64,000 bases of DNA from Algimonas arctica (GCF_014652695.1 NZ_BMZH01000011.1:46232-110231); one strand, 5' to 3'; shown: positions 38,444 to 48,096, counted from the first letter of the stretch. Numbers and translations: made by a program. The notes: generated from the letters alone by a model not told the origin.

Positions 38444-41278
38444 ATGAGCCAATCTACGCCTGTTACCAAAGCCTCTCACGTCGTCCTTGTGGACGGGTCC
38501 GGCTATATCTTTCGCGCTTTTCACGCCCTGCCGCCATTAACGCGCAAGCGCGATGGATTGCCGATTGGGGCGGTCGCGGGTTTTTGTAATATGCTGTTTA
38601 AAATGCTGAAGGACCAAAAGGATGACAGCCGTCCGACCCATTTTGCAGTCATTTTTGACAAAGGCAGCATCACATTCCGCAATGATATTTACGACCTTTA
38701 CAAAGCCAACCGGAGCGAAACGCCGGAAGATTTGATCCCGCAGTTCCCGCTGACCCGTGATGCCACCCGCGCGTTCGGTGCGCCCGCGATTGAGCTGGAA
38801 GGGTTTGAGGCCGATGATTTGATTGCGACTTACGCCCGGCAGGCGGAAGCGCTCGGGGCGCGCGTGACCATCCTCAGCTCAGATAAAGACCTGATGCAAT
38901 TAGTCTCGGACCGGGTCTCGATGCTCGATCCGATGAAAAATCGGCATATCGGTCCGAAAGAGGTCGAAGAGAAATTTGGCGTGTCGCCGGACAAGGTTAT
39001 AGATGTGCAGTCCTTGGCGGGCGATTCCGTTGATAATGTGCCCGGCGTGCCGGGCATTGGCGTGAAAACCGCGGCACTCTTGCTCGGTGAATATGGCGAT
39101 TTGGAAACGCTGTTAGATCGCGCGGGCGAGATCAAACAAAAGGGCCGCCGCGAAAAATTGCTCCAACATGCAGATATGGCGCGCGTGTCTAAAGAGCTCG
39201 TGACCCTCAAGACGGATGTCGCGGTGGATGTTGCGTTGGAAGACTTGGGTGTGACCGATCCGGACGTTGAGGTGCTGTTTGATTTCCTCGAAGAAATGGG
39301 TTTTCGCACCTTAACGGCGCGGGTCCGGCAAGCCTTAGGGGATGGTCAATCGGACGGTATTCGCGCCGATGATACTGCCGTTGATACACAAGGCGCTTTT
39401 GTATCCCCGGCGACACGCGGGACCTATCCCAATACGGTCTTCGACCCGACGCGCTATGAATGTGTGCAAACCGAAGACAGGTTGATCCATTGGATCCGCC
39501 GCGGATTTGAAGTGGGTGTCGTCGCCGTCGATTTGGAAACCGATGGTCTGGATAGCCGCGCCGCTAACCTTGTAGGGGTTTGCCTTGCCGTAGATGATAA
39601 TGAAGCCTGCTATGTCCCCTTAGCGCATAAGGGGGAGGGTGACTTGCTCGGCGAAGGCGTGCCGGATCAAATCCCCATGGCGCGCGCGCTCGAATTGTTA
39701 GAGCCGCTGTTACACGATCCGGCGGTGTTGAAGATTGGACAGAATTTCAAATATGATCTCGGTGTGTTTTTGCGCCATGACCTCTACCCCGCGCCGTATG
39801 ATGACACGATGTTGATCAGCTACGCGCTCGATAATGGCATTAACAGTCACGGCATGGATGCGCTGTCGGAAACCCATTTCGGTCATAGTCCCGTACCGTT
39901 CAAAGAGATTGCAGGCACAGGCAAAAACCAGAAAACCTTTGATATGATCGGGTTGGAGGATGCGACCCGCTACGCATCTGAGGACGCCGATGTGACCTTG
40001 CGCTTGTGGAAGTTCCTTAAGCCGAAACTCGCCGCTGGACATGTGACGCGGGTTTACGAATCCATTGACCGCGACATGCCGCATGTTGTCGCCAAGATGG
40101 AAAACGAAGGCATCAAGGTTGATCGCGCTGAGCTGTCACGTCTGTCGGCGCTATTCTCGCAGAAAATGGCGGGACTGGAAGCCGAAGCGCACGAACTGGC
40201 GGAAGGTCCGTTTAATCTCGGCAGCCCGAAACAAATCGGCGAAATTCTGTTCGATAAAATGGGGCTGCCCGGCGGGAAGAAAACGAAGACGGGCGCGTGG
40301 CAGACAGGCGTCGAAATTCTTGAAGACCTCGCCGATAATGGCGAAGCCCTGCCGCGCACGATCCTGAATTGGCGGCAGTTTTCGAAACTGAAATCGACCT
40401 ATACGGACGCGCTGCAGGCGCAGATCAATCCGGGCACGAACCGCGTGCATACGAGCTTTAGCCTCGCGGCGACGACGACGGGACGGCTAAGCTCCAGCGA
40501 TCCGAACTTGCAAAACATTCCCATCCGCACCGAAGAAGGCCGCAAAATCCGCGATGCCTTTATCGCGGAGCCGGGGCATTTGTTGGTCGCCGCCGATTAC
40601 AGCCAGATTGAGCTACGGTTACTCGCGCATATGGCGGACCTGCCGACCATGAAACAGGCGTTCGCCGACGGCGTCGATATTCACGCGCTGACAGCGTCGG
40701 AAATGTTCGGGGTTAAACTCGACGCCATGACCCCGGATATTCGGCGTCAGGCCAAAGCGATTAATTTCGGCATTATTTACGGGATTTCTGCGTTCGGTCT
40801 GGCCAATAATACGGGCGTTGATCGCAGCACAGCTGCGGAGTTTATCAAGACCTATTTTGAGAAGTTCCCCGGCATTCGCGCCTATATGGAGGCGACCAAG
40901 GCGGAAGCCAAAGAGCTTGGGTATGTGTCGAATCTCTTCGGGCGTAAGTGCCACATTCCGGGCATTCGCGAACGCAACCCGCAACGCCGGGCCTTTGCCG
41001 AACGCCAAGCCATCAACGCACCGATCCAAGGGACCGCCGCCGATATTATGCGCCGCGCCATGACCCGCATGCCAGACGCGATCCATGGCGTTGAGGGCGC
41101 GCGGATGCTGTTGCAGGTTCATGATGAACTGGTGTTCGAAGTGCCCGAAGGGCGCGAAGACGCGCTAATAGCTGTGGTGAAGCAGGCCATGGAGCACGCT
41201 CATGAGCCGGCGATCCATTTGTCAGTCCCGATTGATGTCGAGGCGCAAGCCGCGAAGAATTGGAACGACGCGCATTAA
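38444..41278 (+). CDS. polA: DNA polymerase I
   Basis: Protein of 944 residues with all three domains. The 5'-nuclease is at residues 1-300 (ILSSDKDLMQL, GDSVDNVPGVPGIGVKTA). The 3'-5' exonuclease spans about 330-520 with its acidic residues intact (DLETDGLD, NFKYDLG, YASEDADVT), so proofreading is probably active. The polymerase follows (TTGRLSSSDPNLQNIP, AADYSQIELR, RRQAKAINFGIIYGIS, QVHDELVFEVP). It repairs gaps and removes RNA primers. It is followed by a terminator that also abuts the convergent msrA. Confidence 0.98.
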   Translation: MSQSTPVTKASHVVLVDGSGYIFRAFHALPPLTRKRDGLPIGAVAGFCNMLFKMLKDQKDDSRPTHFAVIFDKGSITFRNDIYDLYKANRSETPEDLIPQFPLTRDATRAFGAPAIELEGFEADDLIATYARQAEALGARVTILSSDKDLMQLVSDRVSMLDPMKNRHIGPKEVEEKFGVSPDKVIDVQSLAGDSVDNVPGVPGIGVKTAALLLGEYGDLETLLDRAGEIKQKGRREKLLQHADMARVSKELVTLKTDVAVDVALEDLGVTDPDVEVLFDFLEEMGFRTLTARVRQALGDGQSDGIRADDTAVDTQGAFVSPATRGTYPNTVFDPTRYECVQTEDRLIHWIRRGFEVGVVAVDLETDGLDSRAANLVGVCLAVDDNEACYVPLAHKGEGDLLGEGVPDQIPMARALELLEPLLHDPAVLKIGQNFKYDLGVFLRHDLYPAPYDDTMLISYALDNGINSHGMDALSETHFGHSPVPFKEIAGTGKNQKTFDMIGLEDATRYASEDADVTLRLWKFLKPKLAAGHVTRVYESIDRDMPHVVAKMENEGIKVDRAELSRLSALFSQKMAGLEAEAHELAEGPFNLGSPKQIGEILFDKMGLPGGKKTKTGAWQTGVEILEDLADNGEALPRTILNWRQFSKLKSTYTDALQAQINPGTNRVHTSFSLAATTTGRLSSSDPNLQNIPIRTEEGRKIRDAFIAEPGHLLVAADYSQIELRLLAHMADLPTMKQAFADGVDIHALTASEMFGVKLDAMTPDIRRQAKAINFGIIYGISAFGLANNTGVDRSTAAEFIKTYFEKFPGIRAYMEATKAEAKELGYVSNLFGRKCHIPGIRERNPQRRAFAERQAINAPIQGTAADIMRRAMTRMPDAIHGVEGARMLLQVHDELVFEVPEGREDALIAVVKQAMEHAHEPAIHLSVPIDVEAQAAKNWNDAH

Positions 41279-41281
41279 ATG

Positions 41282-41309
41282 GTCCGGCGCAATCGCGCCG
41301 GACTTTTTT
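41282..41309 (+). terminator. Rho-independent terminator of polA
   Basis: A 9-bp stem, GTCCGGCGC and GCGCCGGAC, with a four-base loop is followed by six T, four nt after the polA stop. Its T-run overlaps the last codon of msrA on the other strand. Confidence 0.92.
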
Positions 41310-41892
41310 ATTCCGCTGGAACGCTCACGCGTTGTGGAATCGGGCAACTCACCCCTGTCGGGCCGTGGTTGCAATAGCCCTGCGGGTTTTTCGCCAGATA
41401 TTGCTGATGGTAATCCTCGGCCGGATAATAGGTCGGCGCCATCGCGATGTCTGTGGTCAGCGAACGGCCATAGGCCTCTTCATAGCGCGCGGCGGCGACT
41501 TTCGCGGCGGCAAGCTGTTCGTCGGAGAAGACATAAAGCGCACTGCGATATTGGGAGCCAACATCATTGCCCTGGCGATTGCCTTGGGTCGGGTCGTGGT
41601 TCTCAAAGTAGACTTTCAGGAGCTCTTCAAACGTGATGACTGTCGGATCAAAAACGACGTGAACAACCTCCGCATGGCCCGTGCGACCGGAACACACGCG
41701 TTTATAGTCCGGCGTTTCGTCCGTCCCGCCCGCGTAGCCGACGCTAGTCACGTGCACACCGTCCAGTTTCCACAGGATACGCTCCGCCCCCCAGAAACAG
41801 CCCATGCCAAGGATGACCTGCTGTGAGCCTTCAGGGTAATCGCCGAACATATTGGCGCCATTGAGATGGTGGTTTTGGATCGTGGCGAGCAT
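41308..41892 (-). CDS. msrA: Peptide methionine sulfoxide reductase A
   Basis: Protein of 194 residues with the MsrA active site GMGCFWGAE (catalytic Cys 32), GYAGG, and GHAEVVHVVFD. A C-terminal segment with HQQYLAKNPQGYC and VSCP supplies the recycling cysteines. It reduces methionine-S-sulfoxide in proteins. The ATG at 41892 has a GGAG about six bases upstream; a TTG four codons earlier is in frame. It lies downstream of the N-formylglutamate amidohydrolase gene on the same strand, 24 nt apart. Confidence 0.96.
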   Translation of the reverse strand: MLATIQNHHLNGANMFGDYPEGSQQVILGMGCFWGAERILWKLDGVHVTSVGYAGGTDETPDYKRVCSGRTGHAEVVHVVFDPTVITFEELLKVYFENHDPTQGNRQGNDVGSQYRSALYVFSDEQLAAAKVAAARYEEAYGRSLTTDIAMAPTYYPAEDYHQQYLAKNPQGYCNHGPTGVSCPIPQRVSVPAE

Positions 41893-41916
41893 GTCTGTCT
41901 CCAAGGAGTAAGATTG

Positions 41917-42630
41917 TTAAATAAGGGGGCGGATGGCGCGCGCGAGCCTGCCAGCCATACGCACCGCATCCGCCTTTGTGCTGATGTGGTCCTGCCGCAG
42001 CTCAATCGCAAGATGGCGGAGGCCGCGAGGCACGACATTGTGATCGACCGTGTGGTTAAGATCAAACCCGGAGTAGGGCTCGTTGACGTCGACTTGCAAC
42101 TCTGGTGCGATTTCCGCCATGTTCCGAATAAAGGCAACGGGGGTCTCGCTATCGACTTTGACCAAGAGGCCAATGTCTGTGGGACGCTTAGGGTGGCCGC
42201 GTAATTGCGGCGTGAAACTATGAATACTGATCGCGAAACAATCCGGGCGATCATCCAACGCGTCACCTAAGGCGGTGTGATAGGCGTCATATAGGCGCTG
42301 TTTTCGTTCTTGGGCCTCCGGGATCGACAGGTCTGCATTGCCTGGAATTACGGTGCCGTCCGTTGACAGTGGGATAAGATCATCGGCAGCGGGGTCCCGG
42401 TTTGCGTCAATCACGAGCCGGGAAAACCCACAGATTAATCCGGCGCAAGACAATTGCTCACACAGCGCCCGCGCCACCCAGTCTGTGCCAATGTCCCACG
42501 CAATATGGCGAGCGAGGTCTTCGTCTGAAAGACCAAAATCGCCGACCCAGTCCGGGATGTGATTAGAGGCGTGGTCAGCAAAGACAAAGGCGGTGTCGTT
42601 GGGGCCGGAAATCGAATGATAAGCAAACAT
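41917..42630 (-). CDS. N-formylglutamate amidohydrolase family protein
   Basis: Protein of 237 residues of the FGase/HutG-type family. Landmarks are FVFADHASNHIP near the start, SRLVIDANRDP, HSFTP, and near the end VDHNVVPRGLRHLAIELRQDH. These hold the metal and substrate ligands. It would hydrolyse N-formylglutamate, the last step of one histidine-degradation route, but no hut genes are in the window, so the substrate may differ. The ATG at 42630 is chosen because the upstream frame carries no homology. Confidence 0.85.
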   Translation of the reverse strand: MFAYHSISGPNDTAFVFADHASNHIPDWVGDFGLSDEDLARHIAWDIGTDWVARALCEQLSCAGLICGFSRLVIDANRDPAADDLIPLSTDGTVIPGNADLSIPEAQERKQRLYDAYHTALGDALDDRPDCFAISIHSFTPQLRGHPKRPTDIGLLVKVDSETPVAFIRNMAEIAPELQVDVNEPYSGFDLNHTVDHNVVPRGLRHLAIELRQDHISTKADAVRMAGRLARAIRPLI

Positions 42631-42689
42631 AGTGGCGGTTTTAGCTGTTAGGCTGGCGCAGTCACGTAGTTTCGTCTGTCCATCACCGC

Positions 42690-42718
42690 TTGCCCCGGAC
42701 ACAGAGCGTCGTTATAGG
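42690..42718 (+). promoter_or_regulatory. Sigma-70 promoter of tRNA-Ser
   Basis: TTGCCC (42690-42695) and TATAGG (42713-42718) are separated by 17 bases, close to the housekeeping consensus. The tRNA gene starts 26 nt downstream of the -10. Confidence 0.6.
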
Positions 42719-42743
42719 GCCGCCTGCTCTGCGGGCTGCGTCT

Positions 42744-42834
42744 AGTGAGGTGGCCGAGTGGTTGAAGGCGCACGCCTGGAAAGCGTGTATACGGTATCCC
42801 CGTATCGAGGGTTCGAATCCCTTCCTCACTGCCA
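42744..42834 (+). tRNA. tRNA-Ser (anticodon GGA)
   Basis: The full cloverleaf can be drawn. The acceptor stem AGTGAGG pairs with CCTCACT, the D-arm is GCCGAGTGGTTGAAGGC, and the anticodon stem CACGC/GCGTG encloses loop CTGGAAA with GGA at 42778-42780. A long variable arm (typical of class II tRNA) is followed by the T-arm GGGTTCGAATCCC, a discriminator G and an encoded CCA. It reads UCC and UCU codons. A good promoter lies upstream. Confidence 0.97.
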
Positions 42835-43043
42835 GCCCGCCAGAGTGTTTCCCAACCGAGATAGCTGCGCCATTTGAACCGACCTTAGTGGTCCGTCGAA
42901 TTCTTAAAACGATGGGAATTGACGCTTTAGGTTAGCCACAAAATGAGGCGGACGTTGTAAAGTTCTCATCCGTATGGAATGGCGTTTTCAGACTGTGAAT
43001 GGTCGAAGCCAATCACCCTTTCCGCTGTTTGAGGGATAATGAC

Positions 43044-44066
43044 ATGCGATTTTCTGAGATCCTCGCTCTAACGGTTTTTGCCTTTATACCGCTCAGTCCA
43101 GCTATGAGTGTCGCGCAACAAGCGGACACTGACCCTTGGAATTTTGAGCGCATGGCGCCCAATTTGCGCCATTTATCATGCCCCGACGACGTCGACGTTT
43201 TTCCTTTCTCATCATTAGATATTGGCGTCGATCCTGTTAAATTGGGTGCGCCAAACGATGTTGAGCAGGCTCTGCCGCAGGGGGTGACATTTGTCGGTGG
43301 ATGGCACTTAACCGCAAATAATTCTGATTTTGGCGGCTTGTCAGGTTTGGATATCACCGAAACCGGTGATTTACTGGCCGTCTCTGATAGAGGCACTTTT
43401 TTTACAATTGGCATGGCGAATGGCGCTCCGGATGGGCGCGGCCAGATGAGTGAAATGTTGGATGCCAAGGGTAAAAAACTATCCCGCAAACGCAATATTG
43501 ATGCGGAAGGGCTCGCCTATCGTGAGGGTCTGGCCATGGTGAGCTTTGAGCGTAATCACCGCGTGCTAGCCTTTGATCTCGCGGGGTGCGAAGGAGTGGC
43601 GCGCGGCGTGCGCGTTTCGCAATTGCCGGATCAACTCGCGGGCCAATCAATAAAACCCAATGGGGGCGCCGAAGCCTTATGGATTCGTCCCGATGGCGGT
43701 CTCACGGTCGGGTATGAAACCGTCATCAATAACCGGGCGACACTCCTGACCCTTGATCAGGTGGGCGGTGTTTTAGAGCAAACCGTCACCATTGACGTGC
43801 CAAGACAGTTCAAATTAGTCGGGGCGAGTGGGTCAGCATACTTATTAAGAGCGTATAACGACACGCTCGGCAACCGAAATGAAATTAGACTTACCGACCA
43901 GAATGTGGCGTTTAAATTGGCCTCGCCCCTGAAGGTGGATAATTTTGAGGGGATTGCCCTCAGTGATCCCGAAGGCGGGGCGCGGCGTTTATACATCATC
44001 TCAGACGATAATTTTTCGGGGCGACAACGCACTCTCTTATACGCATTCGACATTACACCATCGTGA
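43044..44066 (+). CDS. Exported phytase-like esterase-activity domain protein
   Basis: Protein of 340 residues with a signal peptide (cleavage near SVAQQ). The rest matches the beta-propeller-like family annotated as esterase-like activity of phytase: FGGLSGLDITETGDLLAVSDRG, DAEGLAYREG, GGAEALWIRPDGGL, and DNFEGIALSDPEGGARRLYIISDDN. These proteins are periplasmic and thought to act on phosphate esters. I chose the ATG at 43044, with GAGGGA as ribosome site; the upstream frame carries no homology. Function is inferred from the family. Confidence 0.85.
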   Translation: MRFSEILALTVFAFIPLSPAMSVAQQADTDPWNFERMAPNLRHLSCPDDVDVFPFSSLDIGVDPVKLGAPNDVEQALPQGVTFVGGWHLTANNSDFGGLSGLDITETGDLLAVSDRGTFFTIGMANGAPDGRGQMSEMLDAKGKKLSRKRNIDAEGLAYREGLAMVSFERNHRVLAFDLAGCEGVARGVRVSQLPDQLAGQSIKPNGGAEALWIRPDGGLTVGYETVINNRATLLTLDQVGGVLEQTVTIDVPRQFKLVGASGSAYLLRAYNDTLGNRNEIRLTDQNVAFKLASPLKVDNFEGIALSDPEGGARRLYIISDDNFSGRQRTLLYAFDITPS

Positions 44067-44159
44067 GCGGCATCATGCGCCGGACGGCCTGTTCCGTTAG
44101 GCGAACAAGGTCCCGATTATTGCGCCCACCCTTCCTATCAGCCCGCCGAAACTCCATTC

Positions 44160-44741
44160 ATGTCTATTTTTCCCAAAGACCCCCCGAACCCGTGGACGAC
44201 AAAGTCATCCGAGACTCTGTTCGATAATCCGTGGTCACGGCTAGACGCGCATGCTGTGACCGGGCCGGATGGGAAAGACTCCACCTATTTCGTCACACAT
44301 TTCCATAACCGCGCCTGCGGTGTTGTTCCCTATGAAGTGCGCGACGGCGTGCCGGGCGTTTGGCTCGTGGGCCAGACCCGTTTCACGCTGGGTCGCTATA
44401 GTTGGGAATTACCTGAAGGCGGTGTGCCGCAAGGCGAAGACGTCGCAATGGCCGCCCGCCGCGAGCTGAAAGAAGAAGCCGGGATCGAGGCAGACAGCCT
44501 GACGTGGCTGTTCGATGTGCACACGTCCAATTCGCTGACGGATGAATGGGGACAGGTTTTCTTGGCGACCGGACTGACCCACGGGGCGTCTGATCTGGAA
44601 GGGACGGAAGATATTACGGCCTTGTTCGTTCCGCTGAAGGACGCGCTTGCGGCCATTGTCGATGGACGCATTACCGACGCGATTACCGTCGCTGGACTGT
44701 ACCGTACGGAGTTGATGCGACTGTCCGGGGCGCTGGATTAG
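44160..44741 (+). CDS. NUDIX hydrolase
   Basis: Protein of 193 residues with a complete Nudix box (GGVPQGE then AARRELKEEAGI, matching Gx5Ex7REUxEExGU). It resembles ADP-ribose pyrophosphatase-type enzymes and hydrolyses a nucleoside diphosphate linked to another group. The 3' end overlaps the lipoprotein gene on the opposite strand by 59 nt. Confidence 0.92.
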   Translation: MSIFPKDPPNPWTTKSSETLFDNPWSRLDAHAVTGPDGKDSTYFVTHFHNRACGVVPYEVRDGVPGVWLVGQTRFTLGRYSWELPEGGVPQGEDVAMAARRELKEEAGIEADSLTWLFDVHTSNSLTDEWGQVFLATGLTHGASDLEGTEDITALFVPLKDALAAIVDGRITDAITVAGLYRTELMRLSGALD

Positions 44742-45297
44742 CATATCGAATATTTGAATTGGCCGGATAAGACCAAGCCGTGCGGGCTTGCGGTTGCGGC
44801 GCAAAGGGGCTGAGCGTGCCAAACCCCGGACAGCGGTGAGAGCGGCCCAAACCCACAAGGTAGCCGATCCGGTAACGCGCGCGATCCGACGCGTTTTCGG
44901 CGCGCTGTTCAAACCGGGACGCTCCGCTCGCCTGCCGGACGATGCTACGGAACGGGATAAATTGTGACGTCGCGGACTTTATGCCTGAATCGCGAAGGTT
45001 TCCCGTTCGCCCCGTAAAGGTTTCACTATCCCGCCGAAACCCGACACGGCGACCGTCATTGGTCATGAGCGCCGTTTCAAGGTCATTGATTTCCTGTGTC
45101 CAGGCTTGGCAGCCGCTCTGATCGGCAAAGCCGTATGGCTGCGCGAGCGCGTTGAGCTGTCCGGGAATAGGCGCTTGCGTGAGATTGAAATCGCGCAAGG
45201 GCGACATCGCGGCAAATCTGAAGTGGTCCACTTCTTCAGGGAAATTGGCGCAGGCCGAAAGTAAGGCGAGCGAAAGGACTGGTATAAGTCTCCGCAT
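44683..45297 (-). CDS. Hypothetical lipoprotein
   Basis: Protein of 204 residues that I cannot name. The N-terminus is a lipoprotein signal with the lipobox LSAC near residue 16. The middle has GCQAWTQEINDLE and QFIPFRSIVRQASGASRFE, motifs that look conserved in related alphaproteobacteria; the C-terminal quarter is low-complexity. It is probably tethered to the membrane. The last 59 nt overlap the NUDIX gene tail-to-tail. An alternative stop further in would fit a shorter protein, so the C-terminus is less certain than the N-terminus. Confidence 0.65.
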   Translation of the reverse strand: MRRLIPVLSLALLSACANFPEEVDHFRFAAMSPLRDFNLTQAPIPGQLNALAQPYGFADQSGCQAWTQEINDLETALMTNDGRRVGFRRDSETFTGRTGNLRDSGIKSATSQFIPFRSIVRQASGASRFEQRAENASDRARYRIGYLVGLGRSHRCPGFGTLSPFAPQPQARTAWSYPANSNIRYANPAPRTVASTPYGTVQRR

Positions 45298-45414
45298 GGG
45301 GACCTTCTTCCTGTCTTACCCCGACTGGGGTTACGTTGCGCCGGACGGGTCATCCTGACCCTCAACCGCGCATAGCGATTGCGACCGTTAACTCATTTAC
45401 CTAAGCGCGCAGAC

Positions 45415-46605
45415 GTGAATGTAAATTCGAAACGCGATTACGATGTGACAATCATCGGGGCTGGCGCAGCCGGAATGATGGCTGCCATCATTGCGGGGCG
45501 ACGCAAACGCCGAGTGCTGCTCATAGATCATGCCGATAAGCCCGGGGAGAAGATTCGCATTTCAGGGGGCGGACGGTGTAATTTCACGCATCTTTTCTCC
45601 TCACACGAGAATTTTATCAGTCAAAATCCCCATTTTTGTAAAAGCGCGCTCTCCCGATACACGCCTTATGACTTTCTCGACTTGGTCGAAAAGCATAAAA
45701 TCGCGTGGGAGGAGAAAGCGAAAGGACAGCTCTTCTGTCAGGGGAAATCGACTCAAATCGTTGATATGCTGGTCACGGAATGCCGGGATGCAGGCGTCGA
45801 TATCCGATTGGGCGCCGAGGTTTTGGGCGTCTCAAAACTAGGCGAGGGGTTCATTGTCACCACCGCCACCCAGACGCTGTCGAGCGATAACCTCGTAATC
45901 GCGACGGGGGGGCCGAGTATTCCGAAAATGGGCGCAACACGGTTCGGCTATAAAGTGGCGGATCAGTTTGGGCTCGATTTGGTCGAAACGGTGCCCGCAC
46001 TTGTGCCGCTGTCATTCACAGATGAGGCGATGGAGCCGCTTAAGGCTTTATCCGGTGTGGCCGTTGACGCGGCGGTCTCGAATGATCGAATCCGATTTGA
46101 AGAGCCGTTGCTCCTGACCCATCGGGGGCTATCAGGTCCGGCGATTTTACAGATTAGTTCATATTGGGAACCCGGTGAAGCCGTGATGGTCGATCTTGCG
46201 CCCGGAACAGACGCGCTTAAAACTCTCAAACTGGACCGCGCTGAGCGGCCAAAGCTGTCGCCGGCCCAGTGGCTGAGCGAACGTCTACCAACGCGGTTGG
46301 CCAATCATATGGCGAGCTCATGTCGTTATGATCGTCTGGCCGATATGCCGGATACGGCGCTGATGAACCTCGCGCTGCAGGTCAATGAATGGCGTATCAA
46401 ACCCGGGGGTAGCGAGGGCTATCGCAAGGCTGAAGTCACGCGCGGCGGCGTTTGCACAAACGCGCTGTCGTCCCGCACGATGGAAGTGAAGTCCGTTCCC
46501 GGTCTCTATTTCATTGGCGAAGTGGTCGATGTGACAGGCCATCTCGGCGGGCATAATTTTCAATGGGCATGGGCCAGTGGCGCGGCATGCGGCGAAGTTT
46601 GCTAA
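45415..46605 (+). CDS. BaiN/HI0933-type flavoprotein (NAD(P)/FAD-dependent oxidoreductase)
   Basis: Protein of about 396 residues. It opens with an FAD-binding motif (TIIGAGAAGMMAA), then KIRISGGGRCNFTH, which is the signature of the HI0933/BaiN family, GKSTQIVDMLV, LVIATGGPSIPKMGATRFGY, LTHRGLSGPAIL and near the C-terminus GEVVDVTGHLGGHNFQWAW. The family includes bile acid reductases, but its general role is not settled. I prefer the GTG at 45415 because it leaves about 9 residues before the strand, as in homologues; a TTG at 45379 is possible. Confidence 0.88.
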   Translation: MNVNSKRDYDVTIIGAGAAGMMAAIIAGRRKRRVLLIDHADKPGEKIRISGGGRCNFTHLFSSHENFISQNPHFCKSALSRYTPYDFLDLVEKHKIAWEEKAKGQLFCQGKSTQIVDMLVTECRDAGVDIRLGAEVLGVSKLGEGFIVTTATQTLSSDNLVIATGGPSIPKMGATRFGYKVADQFGLDLVETVPALVPLSFTDEAMEPLKALSGVAVDAAVSNDRIRFEEPLLLTHRGLSGPAILQISSYWEPGEAVMVDLAPGTDALKTLKLDRAERPKLSPAQWLSERLPTRLANHMASSCRYDRLADMPDTALMNLALQVNEWRIKPGGSEGYRKAEVTRGGVCTNALSSRTMEVKSVPGLYFIGEVVDVTGHLGGHNFQWAWASGAACGEVC

Positions 46606-46669
46606 CTTGCAGCCGAAACGGCGCTATCTGCGCACTTCCTTCCTGCGCGCAACATGATATGCGGCAGTC

Positions 46670-47443
46670 ATGAAAACGATAGACCTAAATGCCGACATTG
46701 GCGAAGCGGACACGCCCGAGTGGGAAGCGGCAGAAGCCGCGATTCTGAGCTTCATTAGTTCGGCGAATATTGCTTGCGGGGGTCATGCCGGCAATGATGC
46801 GTCCATGCGCAAAACTGTCATTGGAGCTTTGGCGAACGGCGTCATCATCGGCGCGCATCCCGCTTACCCCGACCGCGAAAACTTTGGCCGACGCTCGCTT
46901 GTTCTGGGCGAAGATATTGGCGAAGGGGATTTGGCCGAGAGTTTAAAAGGCCAAATTGTCCGGTTAATGGAAATTGCGAACGATAAAGGCGGGCGGGTGT
47001 CTTACGTTAAACCGCATGGCCAACTTTATAATGATGCGGTTGGGGATCGGCGCAAAGCTAATCTTATCGCGCGGGTAATCGCTGATATTGATCCTAAGTT
47101 GATCCTGCTTGGCGGTCCCAATTCCGAAATGGGTAAAGCGGCGGCGGCGCATGGTCTCACTTTTGTCGCCGAAGGCTTTATTGATCGTCGTTATTCGGAT
47201 GATGGCCATCTGATTTCACGTAAACAGCCCGGGGCGGTGATTTCAGATCAAAACGACCGATTGGGCCAAGCCCGCAGCTTAGCAACAACAGGCGAAGTTG
47301 TGACGGCGTCTGGTAAGACACTCGACATCAAAGCGCGCTCGCTCTGTGTTCACGGCGATAGCGCTGGCGCAGTCGAGACAGCGCAGCAGGCGCGCGCGGC
47401 GATTGAAGCTGAAGGTGTCACAATCCGGGCGTTTGCAGCATGA
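46670..47443 (+). CDS. pxpA: 5-oxoprolinase subunit A
   Basis: Protein of 257 residues of the LamB/YcsF family. Characteristic segments are DLNADIGEAD, SSANIACGGHAGN, GAHPAYPDRENFGRR, VKPHGQLYND, and EGFIDRRYSDDGHLISR. With PxpB and PxpC it hydrolyses 5-oxoproline (pyroglutamate) to glutamate with ATP. It is the first gene of the pxpABC operon and overlaps pxpB by 4 nt. Confidence 0.95.
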   Translation: MKTIDLNADIGEADTPEWEAAEAAILSFISSANIACGGHAGNDASMRKTVIGALANGVIIGAHPAYPDRENFGRRSLVLGEDIGEGDLAESLKGQIVRLMEIANDKGGRVSYVKPHGQLYNDAVGDRRKANLIARVIADIDPKLILLGGPNSEMGKAAAAHGLTFVAEGFIDRRYSDDGHLISRKQPGAVISDQNDRLGQARSLATTGEVVTASGKTLDIKARSLCVHGDSAGAVETAQQARAAIEAEGVTIRAFAA

Positions 47444-48096
47444 CCGCGATAACCCCTTTGATCCGACATTACGGCGATAATGCCGTGCTGGTTGAATGGG
47501 ACACTGCGGGGTTCAATGCGACTGTGAGTGATCAAGTTCATGCGCTGGCAGCACAGCTGCGCAAGACTCCGATCTTTACTGAGGTCATGCCGGGTTATGA
47601 CAGTCTCGTGGTCAGTTTTGATGCGGAGGACCTCACCTTGGACGAGGTCACGCAGCAGGTCAAAACGGCGCTGCAAGCGGACTCCGATATTTGTGTTGCC
47701 AGCGAGAGTCGCCTCGTCGAAATCCCGGTCAGCTACGGCGGCGCGGCGGGTCCTGATCTTGCGGCGTTGGCTGAACGGATTGGAAAAACCCCGCAAGAGG
47801 TTATCGCCCTTCATTCAGACCGTGAATACCGTGTGTGTATGATGGGGTTCATTCCGGGCTTCGCGTTTCTGTCAGAGGTTGATCCGGTGTTACAACACCC
47901 CCGGCACGCGACACCGCGCGCGGTCGTTCCAGCGGGAAGCGTCGGGATCGCCAATTGGCAGACGGGTATTTATGGGCTGGATTCGCCGGGCGGTTGGCAG
48001 ATCATTGGCCGCACCGATCTTGATATGTTTGACGCAAAACGGGATGCCCCGTTTCTTGTGGAGGCCGGTGATCGCATCCGGTTTGTTCCCCAATGA
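47440..48096 (+). CDS. pxpB: 5-oxoprolinase subunit B
   Basis: Protein of 218 residues of the KipI/allophanate hydrolase subunit 1 family. Signatures are GDNAVLVEW near the start, EIPVSYGG, MMGFIPGFAFLSEV and PAGSVGIANWQTGIY, followed by SPGGWQIIGRT. It is the second subunit of 5-oxoprolinase. It starts within the last codon of pxpA and its stop overlaps the start of pxpC, so the three are co-translated. Confidence 0.95.
   Translation: MTAITPLIRHYGDNAVLVEWDTAGFNATVSDQVHALAAQLRKTPIFTEVMPGYDSLVVSFDAEDLTLDEVTQQVKTALQADSDICVASESRLVEIPVSYGGAAGPDLAALAERIGKTPQEVIALHSDREYRVCMMGFIPGFAFLSEVDPVLQHPRHATPRAVVPAGSVGIANWQTGIYGLDSPGGWQIIGRTDLDMFDAKRDAPFLVEAGDRIRFVPQ

Noticed and set aside
42690..42935. 81-residue plus-strand frame
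   Set aside because: It runs through the tRNA-Ser gene and its promoter, so it is not a protein gene.
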